In this document: positions 32,224 to 41,587 of the stretch, piece after piece
Position numbering within the stretch: position 1 is the first letter of the stretch
Layout of the letters: every line of letters starts with the position of its first letter
Assembly: GCA_947497755.1 (NCBI GenBank)
Contig: CANMHT010000003.1
Location: 124,001 to 188,000 of the forward strand
Direction of reading: 5' to 3'
Length of the DNA: 64,000 bases
Source: an uncultured Polaribacter sp.
GTDB taxonomy: Bacteria > Bacteroidota > Bacteroidia > Flavobacteriales > Flavobacteriaceae
Notes under the pieces: generated by a model
Database searches by the model: none
Told to the model about the DNA's origin: nothing
The model's input: the letters and a program-made list of their open reading frames with translations, nothing else
Program-made: the position numbers and the translations under genes

Positions 32224-34941
32224 ATGCGACCAAAGAAATCTTTAGTAATATCTATTTTATTAATTGGCCTCTTTTTTTTTCCAAATATTTCACGTGCTCA
32301 AAACAAAAATACTGCTTCAAAAAAAATACTTCTAACTGAACTATTAGATGCTGTAAGTAAAAAACATCAAGTTTTTTTCACATACAACCCTAAACTATTT
32401 GAAAAAAAACTAGTTAGCAATAAATATCTCAAATATCCTTCTGTAGTTTCCATTTTAAAACATTTAAAAGAAGAAATCGGTATTTATTGCGAAAACCTTA
32501 GTAATGGTTATTATGTTATTTACTTAAGAAAACCAACTAAAAATGAATTAGTCAGTGTCCAAAATTTCTTAGACAAATCCATACAGTTTGGTATTCAACT
32601 AAATGAAGTTGTTATTACTGGTAACAGAGCAAAACCTAGAACTATTTTGGACTCTCCTATTCCAATTGATAACATTTATGCTGAAGAATTAAAAAGTAGC
32701 GGAAAAAATACTTTAGACAGAATGCTTACCTTTAAGGTTCCTTCTTTTAATTCACAAAACCAAGCTATTTCAGATGCTACAGCACACTACAACCCAGCTG
32801 ACTTAAGAGGATTGGGGCCTAGTAGAATTCTTGTTTTAATAAATGGAAAGCGCAAAAATCAAAGCGCACAAATATATCTAAATAGAACTCCTGGAAAAGG
32901 GGAAGTTGGTGTAGATTTAAATAGTATTCCTCCTGCAGCAATATCTAGAATAGAAATTTTACGTGATGGAGCTTCAGCTCAATATGGATCTGATGCTATT
33001 GCTGGTGTTATTAATATTATTCTAAAAAAAGATGCAGATTTTTCTTCTTTCAATACAACTTCAGGCATCACAACAGAATTAGATGGCTTTCATTTATCTG
33101 CCGATTATAATACCAGTTTCTCTATTGCAAACAAAGGGTTTATAAATTTAACGCTGAGCTATTACCATCAAAATTTCACTAACCGAGCTGGAAAACCTGG
33201 AATAGAAGATCTGCCGAACAATCCACTACCTCATTGGGTTGAATGGGCAAAAGAAAACCCTGCATTAGGAATGCGAGTTGGTCAACCAGACATGAAAAAA
33301 CAAGACATTTTCATCAATTCTGAATACCCAATTAATCCACAAATAAAATTTTATTCATTTCATGGATACACCAAAAGATCAGGAAAAAGTTTTGCTTATT
33401 ACAGAGCTCCATATTGGAGACAATCTGATGTTGGAGATTTAGGTTTTTTATCTACTCCAGAAGATTTTGTTGGTTACCAACCTACTTTTGAATCATCAAT
33501 AAACGATCATATAAACGCAACTGGTATTCAATTTAAACTTAATCCTAATTGGACATTTGACAGCAGCATTACTTACGGAAGCAATAAAATACTATATACC
33601 GTAAATAATTCTGTAAATAGCGACTATTTAAAAGACCATGGAACCTCTCCAACAACATTTAACCCTGGTGGATATCAACTCGAAAACACCATATTAAACT
33701 TAGATTTTACAGGTATCATTTCTAAAAAAATTAGTATTGCTACTGGTATCGAATACAAAAAAGAAACCTTTAAAGGTTTTGAAGGAGATTCGTTTTCTTA
33801 TTATAAAGGAGGGTCAGATTCTTTTGCAGGAATTAAACCTTCTGAGTCTGGAACATGGTCTAGAAACAATATTGCTGGTTACCTTCAAATGGATTATGAT
33901 ATCAATGAGGTTTTTTTAGTTGGTTTAGCAGGTAGATACGAAGATTTCTCTGATTTTGGAAGCAACTTTTCTTGGAAAATAAGTAGTCGCTATAAAATAA
34001 CTCCTAAAGCTGTTTTAAGAGCTTCACTTAGTACTGGTTTTCGTGCTCCTACCCTGCATCAACGTCATTTAACAAATAGCCAGTATATTCCTATCCCTGG
34101 GTCTTCCATGCCCTTATTACAACGAACTTTAGCAAATAACAACTCTACCGTCAAAGCACTTGGAATTCCTAATTTATTTGCAGAAACTTCTGAAAATCTT
34201 TCAGCAGGCTTTACTTATAAACACGACAATAACTTTTCTGCATCTATAGATTTTTACCACATTAAAGTACACGATAGAATTCTTTTTTCCTCTCAAATTG
34301 GCTATAAAAATGGCTCACCAAACAATATTACAAACCCTGTAGAACAAATACTAACAAATAATAATGTTGAAGCTGTTCAATTATTTATTAATGCTGGTGA
34401 CACCAAAACTACTGGTGCAGATATAATTGCAAGTTATAGAAATATTAAAATAAATAAACACAATACCCTTCATTTAAGCTTTGCTTCTAATTTTAATGCA
34501 ACAGTTCTTGATGCCATAACTACACCAAAAATTCTATCTTCTGCTGGTTATAATATTTTTGATAGACAAGAAGAAGGTTTGATAGTTAGCGCTAGGCCAA
34601 AATCAAAATTAATCTTTGGAGCAAATTATGTGACTAAAAAATGGGATATGACAATTAATACTACTCGATTTGGAAAAGTAACTATTACTGCGCCCGAATC
34701 TGGAGGCACTGATCAAATATTAACTTCTAAAATTACTTCTGATTTAGGGTTTAACTATAAGATATCTAAAAACTTACTCTTAAAATCTTACATCAATAAT
34801 CTTTTTGATATTTATCCAGATAAAACATTAAAATCTACCCAAACAACTCAGGCTGGAAAGCGTTTTCAGTATTCTTCAGAAGTTCAACAGTTAGGGCAAC
34901 TTGGAAGAAATTTTTCTATTGGATTTAACTATATATTTTAA
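32224..34941 (+). CDS. TonB-dependent receptor with N-terminal STN signalling domain
   Basis: The 905-residue protein has a signal peptide (to about residue 26), an STN domain (about 35-105: LTELLDAVSKKHQVFFTYNPK, VVSILKHLKEE, YYVIYL), a TonB box region (LNEVVITGN), a plug with RGLGPSRILVLINGKRK and YGSDAIAGVINIILKKD, and a barrel ending in Phe. It has no carboxypeptidase-like domain, which is unusual for Bacteroidota receptors with an STN. The plug and barrel are strongly similar to the next gene. Its STN domain should signal to the FecR protein encoded just upstream. There is no SusD partner, so it is not a glycan SusCD receptor. Ligand unknown. Confidence 0.93.
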   Translation: MRPKKSLVISILLIGLFFFPNISRAQNKNTASKKILLTELLDAVSKKHQVFFTYNPKLFEKKLVSNKYLKYPSVVSILKHLKEEIGIYCENLSNGYYVIYLRKPTKNELVSVQNFLDKSIQFGIQLNEVVITGNRAKPRTILDSPIPIDNIYAEELKSSGKNTLDRMLTFKVPSFNSQNQAISDATAHYNPADLRGLGPSRILVLINGKRKNQSAQIYLNRTPGKGEVGVDLNSIPPAAISRIEILRDGASAQYGSDAIAGVINIILKKDADFSSFNTTSGITTELDGFHLSADYNTSFSIANKGFINLTLSYYHQNFTNRAGKPGIEDLPNNPLPHWVEWAKENPALGMRVGQPDMKKQDIFINSEYPINPQIKFYSFHGYTKRSGKSFAYYRAPYWRQSDVGDLGFLSTPEDFVGYQPTFESSINDHINATGIQFKLNPNWTFDSSITYGSNKILYTVNNSVNSDYLKDHGTSPTTFNPGGYQLENTILNLDFTGIISKKISIATGIEYKKETFKGFEGDSFSYYKGGSDSFAGIKPSESGTWSRNNIAGYLQMDYDINEVFLVGLAGRYEDFSDFGSNFSWKISSRYKITPKAVLRASLSTGFRAPTLHQRHLTNSQYIPIPGSSMPLLQRTLANNNSTVKALGIPNLFAETSENLSAGFTYKHDNNFSASIDFYHIKVHDRILFSSQIGYKNGSPNNITNPVEQILTNNNVEAVQLFINAGDTKTTGADIIASYRNIKINKHNTLHLSFASNFNATVLDAITTPKILSSAGYNIFDRQEEGLIVSARPKSKLIFGANYVTKKWDMTINTTRFGKVTITAPESGGTDQILTSKITSDLGFNYKISKNLLLKSYINNLFDIYPDKTLKSTQTTQAGKRFQYSSEVQQLGQLGRNFSIGFNYIF

Positions 34942-35055
34942 TCCTATCCACCTAAAAAACATATTAAATTCACATAAAAAACCACTTAATTTTAAAAAGT
35001 TCTCTGTTTTTTAACAAAAAAATCACAAAAAGAAGAGTATAAAAAAACAATCTCA

Positions 35056-35074
35056 TACTTATTAGTAATAAGTA
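35056..35074. repeat. 19-bp perfect palindrome upstream of the second receptor
   Basis: TACTTATTA, G, TAATAAGTA: nine-base arms around one base, in the 197-base gap between the two receptor genes, 64 bases before the second ATG. It may be an operator or part of an ECF-dependent promoter; there is no T run after it, so it is not a normal terminator. Confidence 0.6.
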
Positions 35075-35138
35075 GCATAATATTTTAAATCAACACAAAC
35101 TATTTAAGCTACTATATTATTAACAAAAACTATAATTT

Positions 35139-37775
35139 ATGAGAAAATTTACACTTTTACTTTGTGCTTTTTTATGCATAAGTTTTGCTTTCTCTCAGCA
35201 AAAAGTTACAGGAACTATTGTAGACTCTAATAACGAACCTCTACCCGGAGCCAATGTTGTAGAGAAAGGAACTACTAATGGAACTACATCAGATTTTAAT
35301 GGACAATTTACTTTAACCGTAAAAGAAAATGGAACCTTAGTGGTTAGCTTTGCAGGTTTCGAAACAAAAGAAGTAGCTGTAAATGGGAAAAAAACCTTTA
35401 CAATAATGCTATCAGAAGGATTGCAATTGGATGAAATTGTAATTACAGGTAACCGAGCTAAACCAAGAACTATTTTAGATTCTCCAGTACCAATTGATAA
35501 TATTGATGTTTCTGACTTACAAAAAAGTGGAAAGCCTACTTTTGATAGAATGTTAGTTTTTAAAGTTCCATCTTTCAACTCTCAAAATCAAGCTATTTCT
35601 GATGCAACAGCGCATTACGATCCTGCAGATTTAAGAGGTTTAGGTCCAAGTAGAACTTTAGTACTTGTTAATGGAAAACGTAAAAATCAAAGTGCACAGG
35701 TTTACCTAAATAGAACTCCTGGAAAAGGAGAAGTTGGAGTTGATTTAAAAAGTATTCCAACTGCTGCTATAGAAAGAGTTGAAGTTTTGCGTGATGGCGC
35801 TTCGGCACAATATGGTTCTGATGCTATTGCTGGTGTATTAAATATTATCTTAAAAAAAGATGTAAAATTCTCAACTTTTACTTCAAAAGCAGGAATCACC
35901 TCTGAAAATGACGGATTTAATTTCTCTGCAGATTACAATACTGCTTTTGAATTTGGAGAAGGTGGTTTTGTTAACTTAACACTAGGTTACTACAAACAAA
36001 ATATTACCAATAGAGCTGGAATCGTATCTGACACAGGTACAACTCCGAGAGATATCAAATGGTTAGCAGAAAATCCAACTGCAAATATGACTGTTGGACA
36101 ACCAGAAATGGAAAAAGGTGATTTATTTATAAACATGGAACATCCTTTAGGAAAAGATGCTACATTATATTCTTTCCATGGATTTACTACAAGAACTGGT
36201 AAAAGTTTTGCTTATTATAGAGCTCCATATTGGAGAAATGATGTAGCTAATGCTAACTTTATTACTGCAGATCCGAATGATTTTATTGGATATCAGCCAA
36301 CTTTTGAAATAGAGATTAATGACCATATCAATTCAGCGGGAATAAAATTTGCTTTATCAGAAAACTGGAATGCAGATGCGAGTATTACTTTCGGGTCTAA
36401 CGATGTATTTTATACGGTAAACAATTCTGTTAATAGAGATTATTTAGCAGATCATGGTACTTCTCCTAGAACTTTTAAACCTGGTGGTTACCGATTAACC
36501 AATGTAATTGGAAACTTAGATTTCTCTGGATTATTATCAGAACAAGTAAGTGCTGCTTTTGGTTTGGAATACAAAAGAGAAAGTTTTAGAGCATTTGAAG
36601 GTAATCCTTTATCATATTACAAAGGAGGTTCTGATTCTTTTGCTGGAATTAAACCTGATGAAGCTGGATTATGGAATCGTAGCAATATTGCCGTTTACGG
36701 ACAATTAGACTACGATATTAATGAAGATTTTTTAATTGGTTTTGCAGGAAGATATGAAGACTTTACTGATGCTGGTACTAATTTTTCTTGGAAAGTAAAT
36801 GGTAGATATAAATTAGGAGAAAAAGGAGCTTTTAGAGCTTCTTATAGTACAGGATTTAGAGCACCTACACTACATCAAAGTCACATTACTTTAAGTCAAT
36901 ATATCATTGTTGCAGGTTCTTCTGAGCCTTTATTACAAGGTACATTAGCAAATGATAACCCAGCAGTACAAGCTTTAGGCGTACCAAAATTAACACATGA
37001 GATCTCTAAAAATATCTCTGCAGGTTTAACTTATAAGTTTAATTCAAACTTTTCTGCTTCTCTAGATTTCTATCAAATAAAAGTAGATGATAGAGTTTTA
37101 TTTTCTTCTCAAATTGGTTATAAAAATGGTTCTCCTCCATCTGGTGGGAATCCAGCAGTTATTACCAATCCAGTAGAACAAATTTTAGCAGATAACAATG
37201 TTGTTGCTGTACAAGTATTTATTAATGCTGGAGACACCAAAACTACTGGAGCTGATTTGGTATTAAACTACAGAAACCTTTTTAATCTTAAAGAAGGAAG
37301 TTTAAACGCTAGTTTAGCAGCTAACTTTAACAAAACTACTTTAGACGCAATTTCTACTCCTACTGCATTGGCAAATGCAGGTTATAACATTTTTGACAGA
37401 CAAGAGCAAGGGCTAATTACTAACTCAAGACCAAGATCAAAATATATTTTAGGATTGAACTATGTTGGTTCTAAATGGGATGTTATTTTAAACAACTCTC
37501 GTTTTGGAGAAGTAACAGTTACTGCTCCTGAATCTGGAGGAACAGACCAAGTTCTTTCTCCAAAAATCTCTACAGATTTTGGATTGGTTTACAAGTTAAC
37601 AGATAAGATTAGTTTTAACGGAAATATTAATAATATATTCAATGTATATCCAGATGTTACTTTAGCATCTACAAATACTGCACAAGCTGGAAGTAGATTT
37701 AAGTATTCTTCTGAAGTACAACAATTAGGACAACTAGGAACAAACTTCAGTATTGGTTTAAACTACAAGTTCTAA
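35139..37775 (+). CDS. TonB-dependent receptor with carboxypeptidase-like N-terminal domain, paralogue of the preceding receptor
   Basis: The 878-residue protein has a signal peptide (to about residue 20), a carboxypeptidase-regulatory-like beta-sandwich (about 22-95: VTGTIVDSNNEPLPGANVV, FNGQFTLTV), a TonB box region (LQLDEIVITGN), then a plug and barrel. From the GNRAKPRTILDSP segment to the end it matches the preceding receptor at most positions by eye, so the two arose by duplication. It has no STN domain, so it should transport without signalling. Of the two it has the more usual Bacteroidota form. The gene ends in a GC-poor hairpin and a second strong shared terminator. Confidence 0.94.
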   Translation: MRKFTLLLCAFLCISFAFSQQKVTGTIVDSNNEPLPGANVVEKGTTNGTTSDFNGQFTLTVKENGTLVVSFAGFETKEVAVNGKKTFTIMLSEGLQLDEIVITGNRAKPRTILDSPVPIDNIDVSDLQKSGKPTFDRMLVFKVPSFNSQNQAISDATAHYDPADLRGLGPSRTLVLVNGKRKNQSAQVYLNRTPGKGEVGVDLKSIPTAAIERVEVLRDGASAQYGSDAIAGVLNIILKKDVKFSTFTSKAGITSENDGFNFSADYNTAFEFGEGGFVNLTLGYYKQNITNRAGIVSDTGTTPRDIKWLAENPTANMTVGQPEMEKGDLFINMEHPLGKDATLYSFHGFTTRTGKSFAYYRAPYWRNDVANANFITADPNDFIGYQPTFEIEINDHINSAGIKFALSENWNADASITFGSNDVFYTVNNSVNRDYLADHGTSPRTFKPGGYRLTNVIGNLDFSGLLSEQVSAAFGLEYKRESFRAFEGNPLSYYKGGSDSFAGIKPDEAGLWNRSNIAVYGQLDYDINEDFLIGFAGRYEDFTDAGTNFSWKVNGRYKLGEKGAFRASYSTGFRAPTLHQSHITLSQYIIVAGSSEPLLQGTLANDNPAVQALGVPKLTHEISKNISAGLTYKFNSNFSASLDFYQIKVDDRVLFSSQIGYKNGSPPSGGNPAVITNPVEQILADNNVVAVQVFINAGDTKTTGADLVLNYRNLFNLKEGSLNASLAANFNKTTLDAISTPTALANAGYNIFDRQEQGLITNSRPRSKYILGLNYVGSKWDVILNNSRFGEVTVTAPESGGTDQVLSPKISTDFGLVYKLTDKISFNGNINNIFNVYPDVTLASTNTAQAGSRFKYSSEVQQLGQLGTNFSIGLNYKF

Positions 37776-37810
37776 AAAGAAACATAAATTGTAAGTTGAT
37801 TATTTGCAAA

Positions 37811-37845
37811 AGCATCCAGCTAAATTATTTTGGTTGGGTGTTTTT
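37811..37845 (+). terminator. Terminator of the second TonB receptor gene
   Basis: Stem CATCCAGC/GTTGGGTG (with two G-T pairs) and a T run, 36 bases past the receptor stop. Confidence 0.65.
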
Positions 37846-37850
37846 AGTTA

Positions 37851-37889
37851 AAAAAAAAGCCGAAGTAATATTACTTCGGCTTTTTTTTA
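37851..37889. terminator. Bidirectional terminator between receptor and ferredoxin genes
   Basis: A long, nearly perfect palindrome (core AGCCGAAGTAATATTACTTCGGCT, written here as arms AGCCGAAGTAA/TTACTTCGGCT) flanked by A8 and T8. It serves both convergent genes. Confidence 0.9.
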
Positions 37890-37903
37890 ATACTCTAATT
37901 TTA

Positions 37904-38266
<363 letters not shown>

Positions 38267-38276
38267 TCAGTTTATG

Positions 38277-38284
38277 TAACTTTG
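38277..38284 (+). promoter_or_regulatory. -7 element of the acyl-CoA reductase gene
   Basis: TAACTTTG on the plus strand, a full consensus match, 41 bases before the ATG; at the -33 position there is TAG in place of TTG. Its expected transcript start falls inside the -7 element of the divergent ferredoxin promoter. Confidence 0.5.
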
Positions 38285-38289
38285 CGGTG

Positions 38290-38320
38290 CAAAAATAAGT
38301 CCAAAATAATTTAGAACCAA
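38290..38320 (-). promoter_or_regulatory. Promoter of the ferredoxin gene
   Basis: On the minus strand TTG (38318-38320), exactly 20 bases, then TATTTTTG (38290-38297), 36 bases before the ferredoxin start. Confidence 0.65.
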
Positions 38321-38325
38321 AATAA

Positions 38326-39384
38326 ATGGATACAATCCAAAATAGAATTTCTGCTTTTGTCAAATTAGGTAACTTTTTAAGTCAATATTCGCTCTCTGAA
38401 ATACAAAAAAAAGAAGGAATTGACTTTAATGATTTGTTTTTTGATGGTTTTAAACATCAAATAAAACTCGCAGAAGAAAATAACACTTGGTTTACCAAAG
38501 AAAATATTCTCTTTTCATTAGAAGGTTGGTCAAACTCTTTAACTGATAAAAATATTTCTTATTGGTTAGAAAATCAAAACTTTAATACATCACAAAAAAA
38601 TGTTGCCATTATCATGGCTGGAAATATTCCTTTGGTTGGCTTTCATGATTTTTTAGCTGTTTTAATTTCTGGTCATTCTGTATTAGTAAAGCAATCTTCT
38701 AATGACAAAAACTTACTACCTTTTATAGCCAAATATTTAGAATATGTTGAGCCTAGTTTCAAAGGAAAAATTCAATTTACAGAACAAAAGCTAACCAATT
38801 TTGATGCTGTAATTGCTACTGGAAGCGACAATACTGCACGTTATTTTGAACATTATTTTAAAGATAAACCAAATATCATTAGAAAGAATAGAAATTCTGC
38901 CGCAATCTTAACTGGTAATGAAAGTGAAAATGATTTAAACAATCTTAGCAATGATATATTTCAGTATTTCGGATTAGGTTGTAGAAGTGTTTCAAAACTT
39001 TTTGTTCCAAAAGACTATAATTTTGATGCCTTTTTTAAAGGAATGTACAACAAATCAGAAATTATTAACAATGTAAAATATGCTAATAATTATGATTACA
39101 ACAAAGCCGTTTATTTAATGAGTGAATTTGACTTGTTAGAAAATGGTTTTTTAATGATCAAAGAAGATGAGAGTTATGCCTCTCCTATTGCGACTGTATT
39201 TTATGAATACTATTCTGATAAAAACCAATTACAGCAGAAGTTAATACAAGATGCAGATAAAATACAATGTATTGTTGCTAAAGATTTTTCTGATGCTGAA
39301 ATTGAATTTGGTCAAACCCAAAATCCACAACTATGGGATTATGCAGATGGTATAAACACCTTAGAATTTTTAGTAAAAATTTAA
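38326..39384 (+). CDS. LuxC-family acyl-CoA reductase
   Basis: The 352-residue protein is of the LuxC/acyl-CoA reductase family in the aldehyde dehydrogenase superfamily. It has VAIIMAGNIPLVGFHDFL (nucleotide-binding start) and the catalytic Cys219 in YFGLGCRSVS. LuxC makes fatty aldehydes from acyl groups with NADPH. No luxA, luxB, luxD or luxE is nearby, so bioluminescence is not indicated; in Flavobacteria such genes stand beside ferredoxin and serC, as here. The physiological substrate is unknown. Its promoter overlaps that of the ferredoxin gene. Confidence 0.85.
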   Translation: MDTIQNRISAFVKLGNFLSQYSLSEIQKKEGIDFNDLFFDGFKHQIKLAEENNTWFTKENILFSLEGWSNSLTDKNISYWLENQNFNTSQKNVAIIMAGNIPLVGFHDFLAVLISGHSVLVKQSSNDKNLLPFIAKYLEYVEPSFKGKIQFTEQKLTNFDAVIATGSDNTARYFEHYFKDKPNIIRKNRNSAAILTGNESENDLNNLSNDIFQYFGLGCRSVSKLFVPKDYNFDAFFKGMYNKSEIINNVKYANNYDYNKAVYLMSEFDLLENGFLMIKEDESYASPIATVFYEYYSDKNQLQQKLIQDADKIQCIVAKDFSDAEIEFGQTQNPQLWDYADGINTLEFLVKI

Positions 39385-39494
39385 TGCATAAAACAAGTAA
39401 AAAGTAGCATCTTTGTTAAGACAAAATCAATCATAAAAAAACTAAAATATAACTAGTAAAAGCTTATAATTAGAACGCAATAACAACATCACAA

Positions 39495-40559
39495 ATGAAA
39501 AAGCATAATTTTAGCGCGGGGCCATGTATTTTACCAGAAGAAGTTTTAAAAAAAGCTTCTGAAGCTGTACTGAATTTTAATAACGATAACCTTTCTTTAG
39601 TTGAAATTTCGCACAGAAGTAAGTCTTTTGTAGCTGTTATGGAGAAAGCAAGAGCATTGGTTTTAGAATTACTAAACTTAGAAAACCATGGTTATCAAGT
39701 GCTTTTTTTACAAGGTGGAGCAAGCACACAATTTTTAATGTCTGCTTACAACTTTTTAAACACTAAAGCAGCTTATTTAAATACTGGAACTTGGAGTAGC
39801 AAAGCAATTAAAGAAGCTAAATTATTTGGCGAATTGGTTGAAGTAGCTTCTTCTAAAGATAAAAACTTTAGCTATATACCTAAAGACTACAATATTCCAA
39901 CTGATGCAGATTATTTTCATTGCACAAGTAACAACACCATCTTTGGAACACAAATGAAAACTTTTCCAGAGTTTGATGGAATAACTATTTGTGATATGAG
40001 TTCTGATATCTTCTCTCGTCAATTAGATTTTTCAAAGTTTGATTTGATTTATGCTGGAGCTCAAAAAAATATGGGACCAGCCGGAACTACATTAATAGTA
40101 ATCAAAGAAGAGATTCTAAACACTATTGAAAGAGAAGTTCCTTCAATGTTAAGCTACAAAACACATATTGAGAAAGACAGTATGTTTAACACACCTTCTG
40201 TTTTTGCAGTATATGTTTCTATGCTTACTTTAGAATGGTTAAAAGATTTAGGTGGAATTCCTTTTATAGAAAAAGTAAATGAGAAAAAAGCCAATTTACT
40301 TTATACAGAAATAGACAGAAACCCTTTATTTAAAGGTATGGTTGCCAAAGAAGATAGAAGTATTATGAATGCTACTTTTACCTTAACTGATGAAAATTTA
40401 AAAGCAACTTTTGATCAATTATGCGAACAAGCTGGAATTAGCGGTATTAATGGTCATAGAAGTGTTGGTGGTTATAGAGCAAGTATGTACAATGCATTAC
40501 CTTTATATAGTGTACAAGCTTTAGTGGATGTAATGCAAGAGTTAGAAAGAAAAATATAA
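39495..40559 (+). CDS. serC: Phosphoserine aminotransferase
   Basis: SerC converts 3-phosphohydroxypyruvate and glutamate to phosphoserine in serine synthesis, and acts in pyridoxal phosphate synthesis as well. The 354-residue protein opens with HNFSAGPCILP, the family's start, and has the PLP Lys in YAGAQKNMGPAG. The C-terminal GHRSVGGYRASMYNA is the substrate-binding end of this family. It is followed by a serA-like gene, then DUF1015 and yggS genes, all on the plus strand with small gaps. Confidence 0.97.
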   Translation: MKKHNFSAGPCILPEEVLKKASEAVLNFNNDNLSLVEISHRSKSFVAVMEKARALVLELLNLENHGYQVLFLQGGASTQFLMSAYNFLNTKAAYLNTGTWSSKAIKEAKLFGELVEVASSKDKNFSYIPKDYNIPTDADYFHCTSNNTIFGTQMKTFPEFDGITICDMSSDIFSRQLDFSKFDLIYAGAQKNMGPAGTTLIVIKEEILNTIEREVPSMLSYKTHIEKDSMFNTPSVFAVYVSMLTLEWLKDLGGIPFIEKVNEKKANLLYTEIDRNPLFKGMVAKEDRSIMNATFTLTDENLKATFDQLCEQAGISGINGHRSVGGYRASMYNALPLYSVQALVDVMQELERKI

Positions 40560-40626
40560 GTTGTAAAGAATTAAAATTATTTACCTACGATTAAAATAGT
40601 TTTTGATTTTTATCCTTAAAAAAGAA

Positions 40627-41580
40627 ATGATGAAAATATTAGCAAATGATGGAATTTCACAAAGTGGAATTGATGTTTTAGAGAAAAATGGATTTGAAGT
40701 TATCACTACAAAAGTAGCTCAAAACCAATTAGAAAATTTTATTAACGAGCACTCTATAGATGCTATTTTAGTGAGAAGTGCCACCCAAGTTCGTCAAGAA
40801 TTAATTGAAGCTTGCCCTAGTTTAAAATTGATTGGTCGTGGTGGTGTAGGAATGGACAATATTGATGTAGAATATGCAATTGACAATGGTTTACATGTTA
40901 TCAATACTCCAAATGCTTCTTCAAGTTCGGTAGCAGAATTAGTGTTTGCACATTTGTTTGGAATGGTTCGTTTTTTACATCAAGCAAATAGAGAAATGCC
41001 TTTAGAAGGAGATACTCGTTTTAAAGATTTAAAGAAAGACTTTGGTTCAGGTACAGAATTAAGAGGTAAAACTCTTGGAATTATTGGACTTGGTAGAATT
41101 GGAAAAGAGGTAGCAAAAATTGCTTTAGGTATAGGAATGAAAGTAATTGCTACTGATGATTATGTTAATGAAGCTACCATTGATCTTTCATTTTTTAATG
41201 GTCAATCTATTGCGATTAACATAGAAACCGAAGCCTTTGATGAAGTCTTAAAAAATGCTGATTTTATTACATTACATGTTCCAAATCAAGAACAATATCT
41301 TATTGGAAACGATCAATTTAATTCTATGAAAGATGGTGTTGGTATTATTAATGCTGCACGAGGTGGTGTTATTGATGAAGTTGCCTTAGTAAATGCTATT
41401 GATTCAGGAAAAGTTAGATATGCTGGTTTAGATGTATTTGAAAAAGAACCAACTCCAGAAGTACAGTTATTAATGAATCCAGATATTTCATTAACTCCGC
41501 ATATTGGAGCAGCTACTGTAGAAGCTCAAAACAGAATTGGAGAAGAACTGGCTTTACAAATTATAAAATTACTTTCTTAA
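40627..41580 (+). CDS. serA: D-3-phosphoglycerate dehydrogenase-like enzyme
   Basis: The protein of about 317 residues is a D-2-hydroxyacid dehydrogenase with a Rossmann NAD site GLGRIGKEVAKIA and the catalytic set Arg (NAARGGVID), Glu (FEKEPTP) and His (LTPHIGAAT). I start at one of the two ATGs at 40627-40632; a TTG farther upstream lies in less likely leader. It is short: there is no C-terminal ACT domain, so it should not be inhibited by serine in the way of E. coli SerA. It sits next to serC, so 3-phosphoglycerate is the expected substrate. Confidence 0.88.
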   Translation: MMKILANDGISQSGIDVLEKNGFEVITTKVAQNQLENFINEHSIDAILVRSATQVRQELIEACPSLKLIGRGGVGMDNIDVEYAIDNGLHVINTPNASSSSVAELVFAHLFGMVRFLHQANREMPLEGDTRFKDLKKDFGSGTELRGKTLGIIGLGRIGKEVAKIALGIGMKVIATDDYVNEATIDLSFFNGQSIAINIETEAFDEVLKNADFITLHVPNQEQYLIGNDQFNSMKDGVGIINAARGGVIDEVALVNAIDSGKVRYAGLDVFEKEPTPEVQLLMNPDISLTPHIGAATVEAQNRIGEELALQIIKLLS

Positions 41581-41587
41581 TAAGTGC

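Noticed and set aside
32224-37775. SusC/SusD glycan-uptake locus
   Set aside because: No SusD-like lipoprotein or glycoside hydrolase lies near the receptors, and receptor sizes are below those of typical SusC proteins.
38326-39384. Bioluminescence (lux) locus
   Set aside because: Only a LuxC-type reductase is present; luxA, luxB, luxD and luxE are absent, and the neighbours are ferredoxin and serine-synthesis genes.
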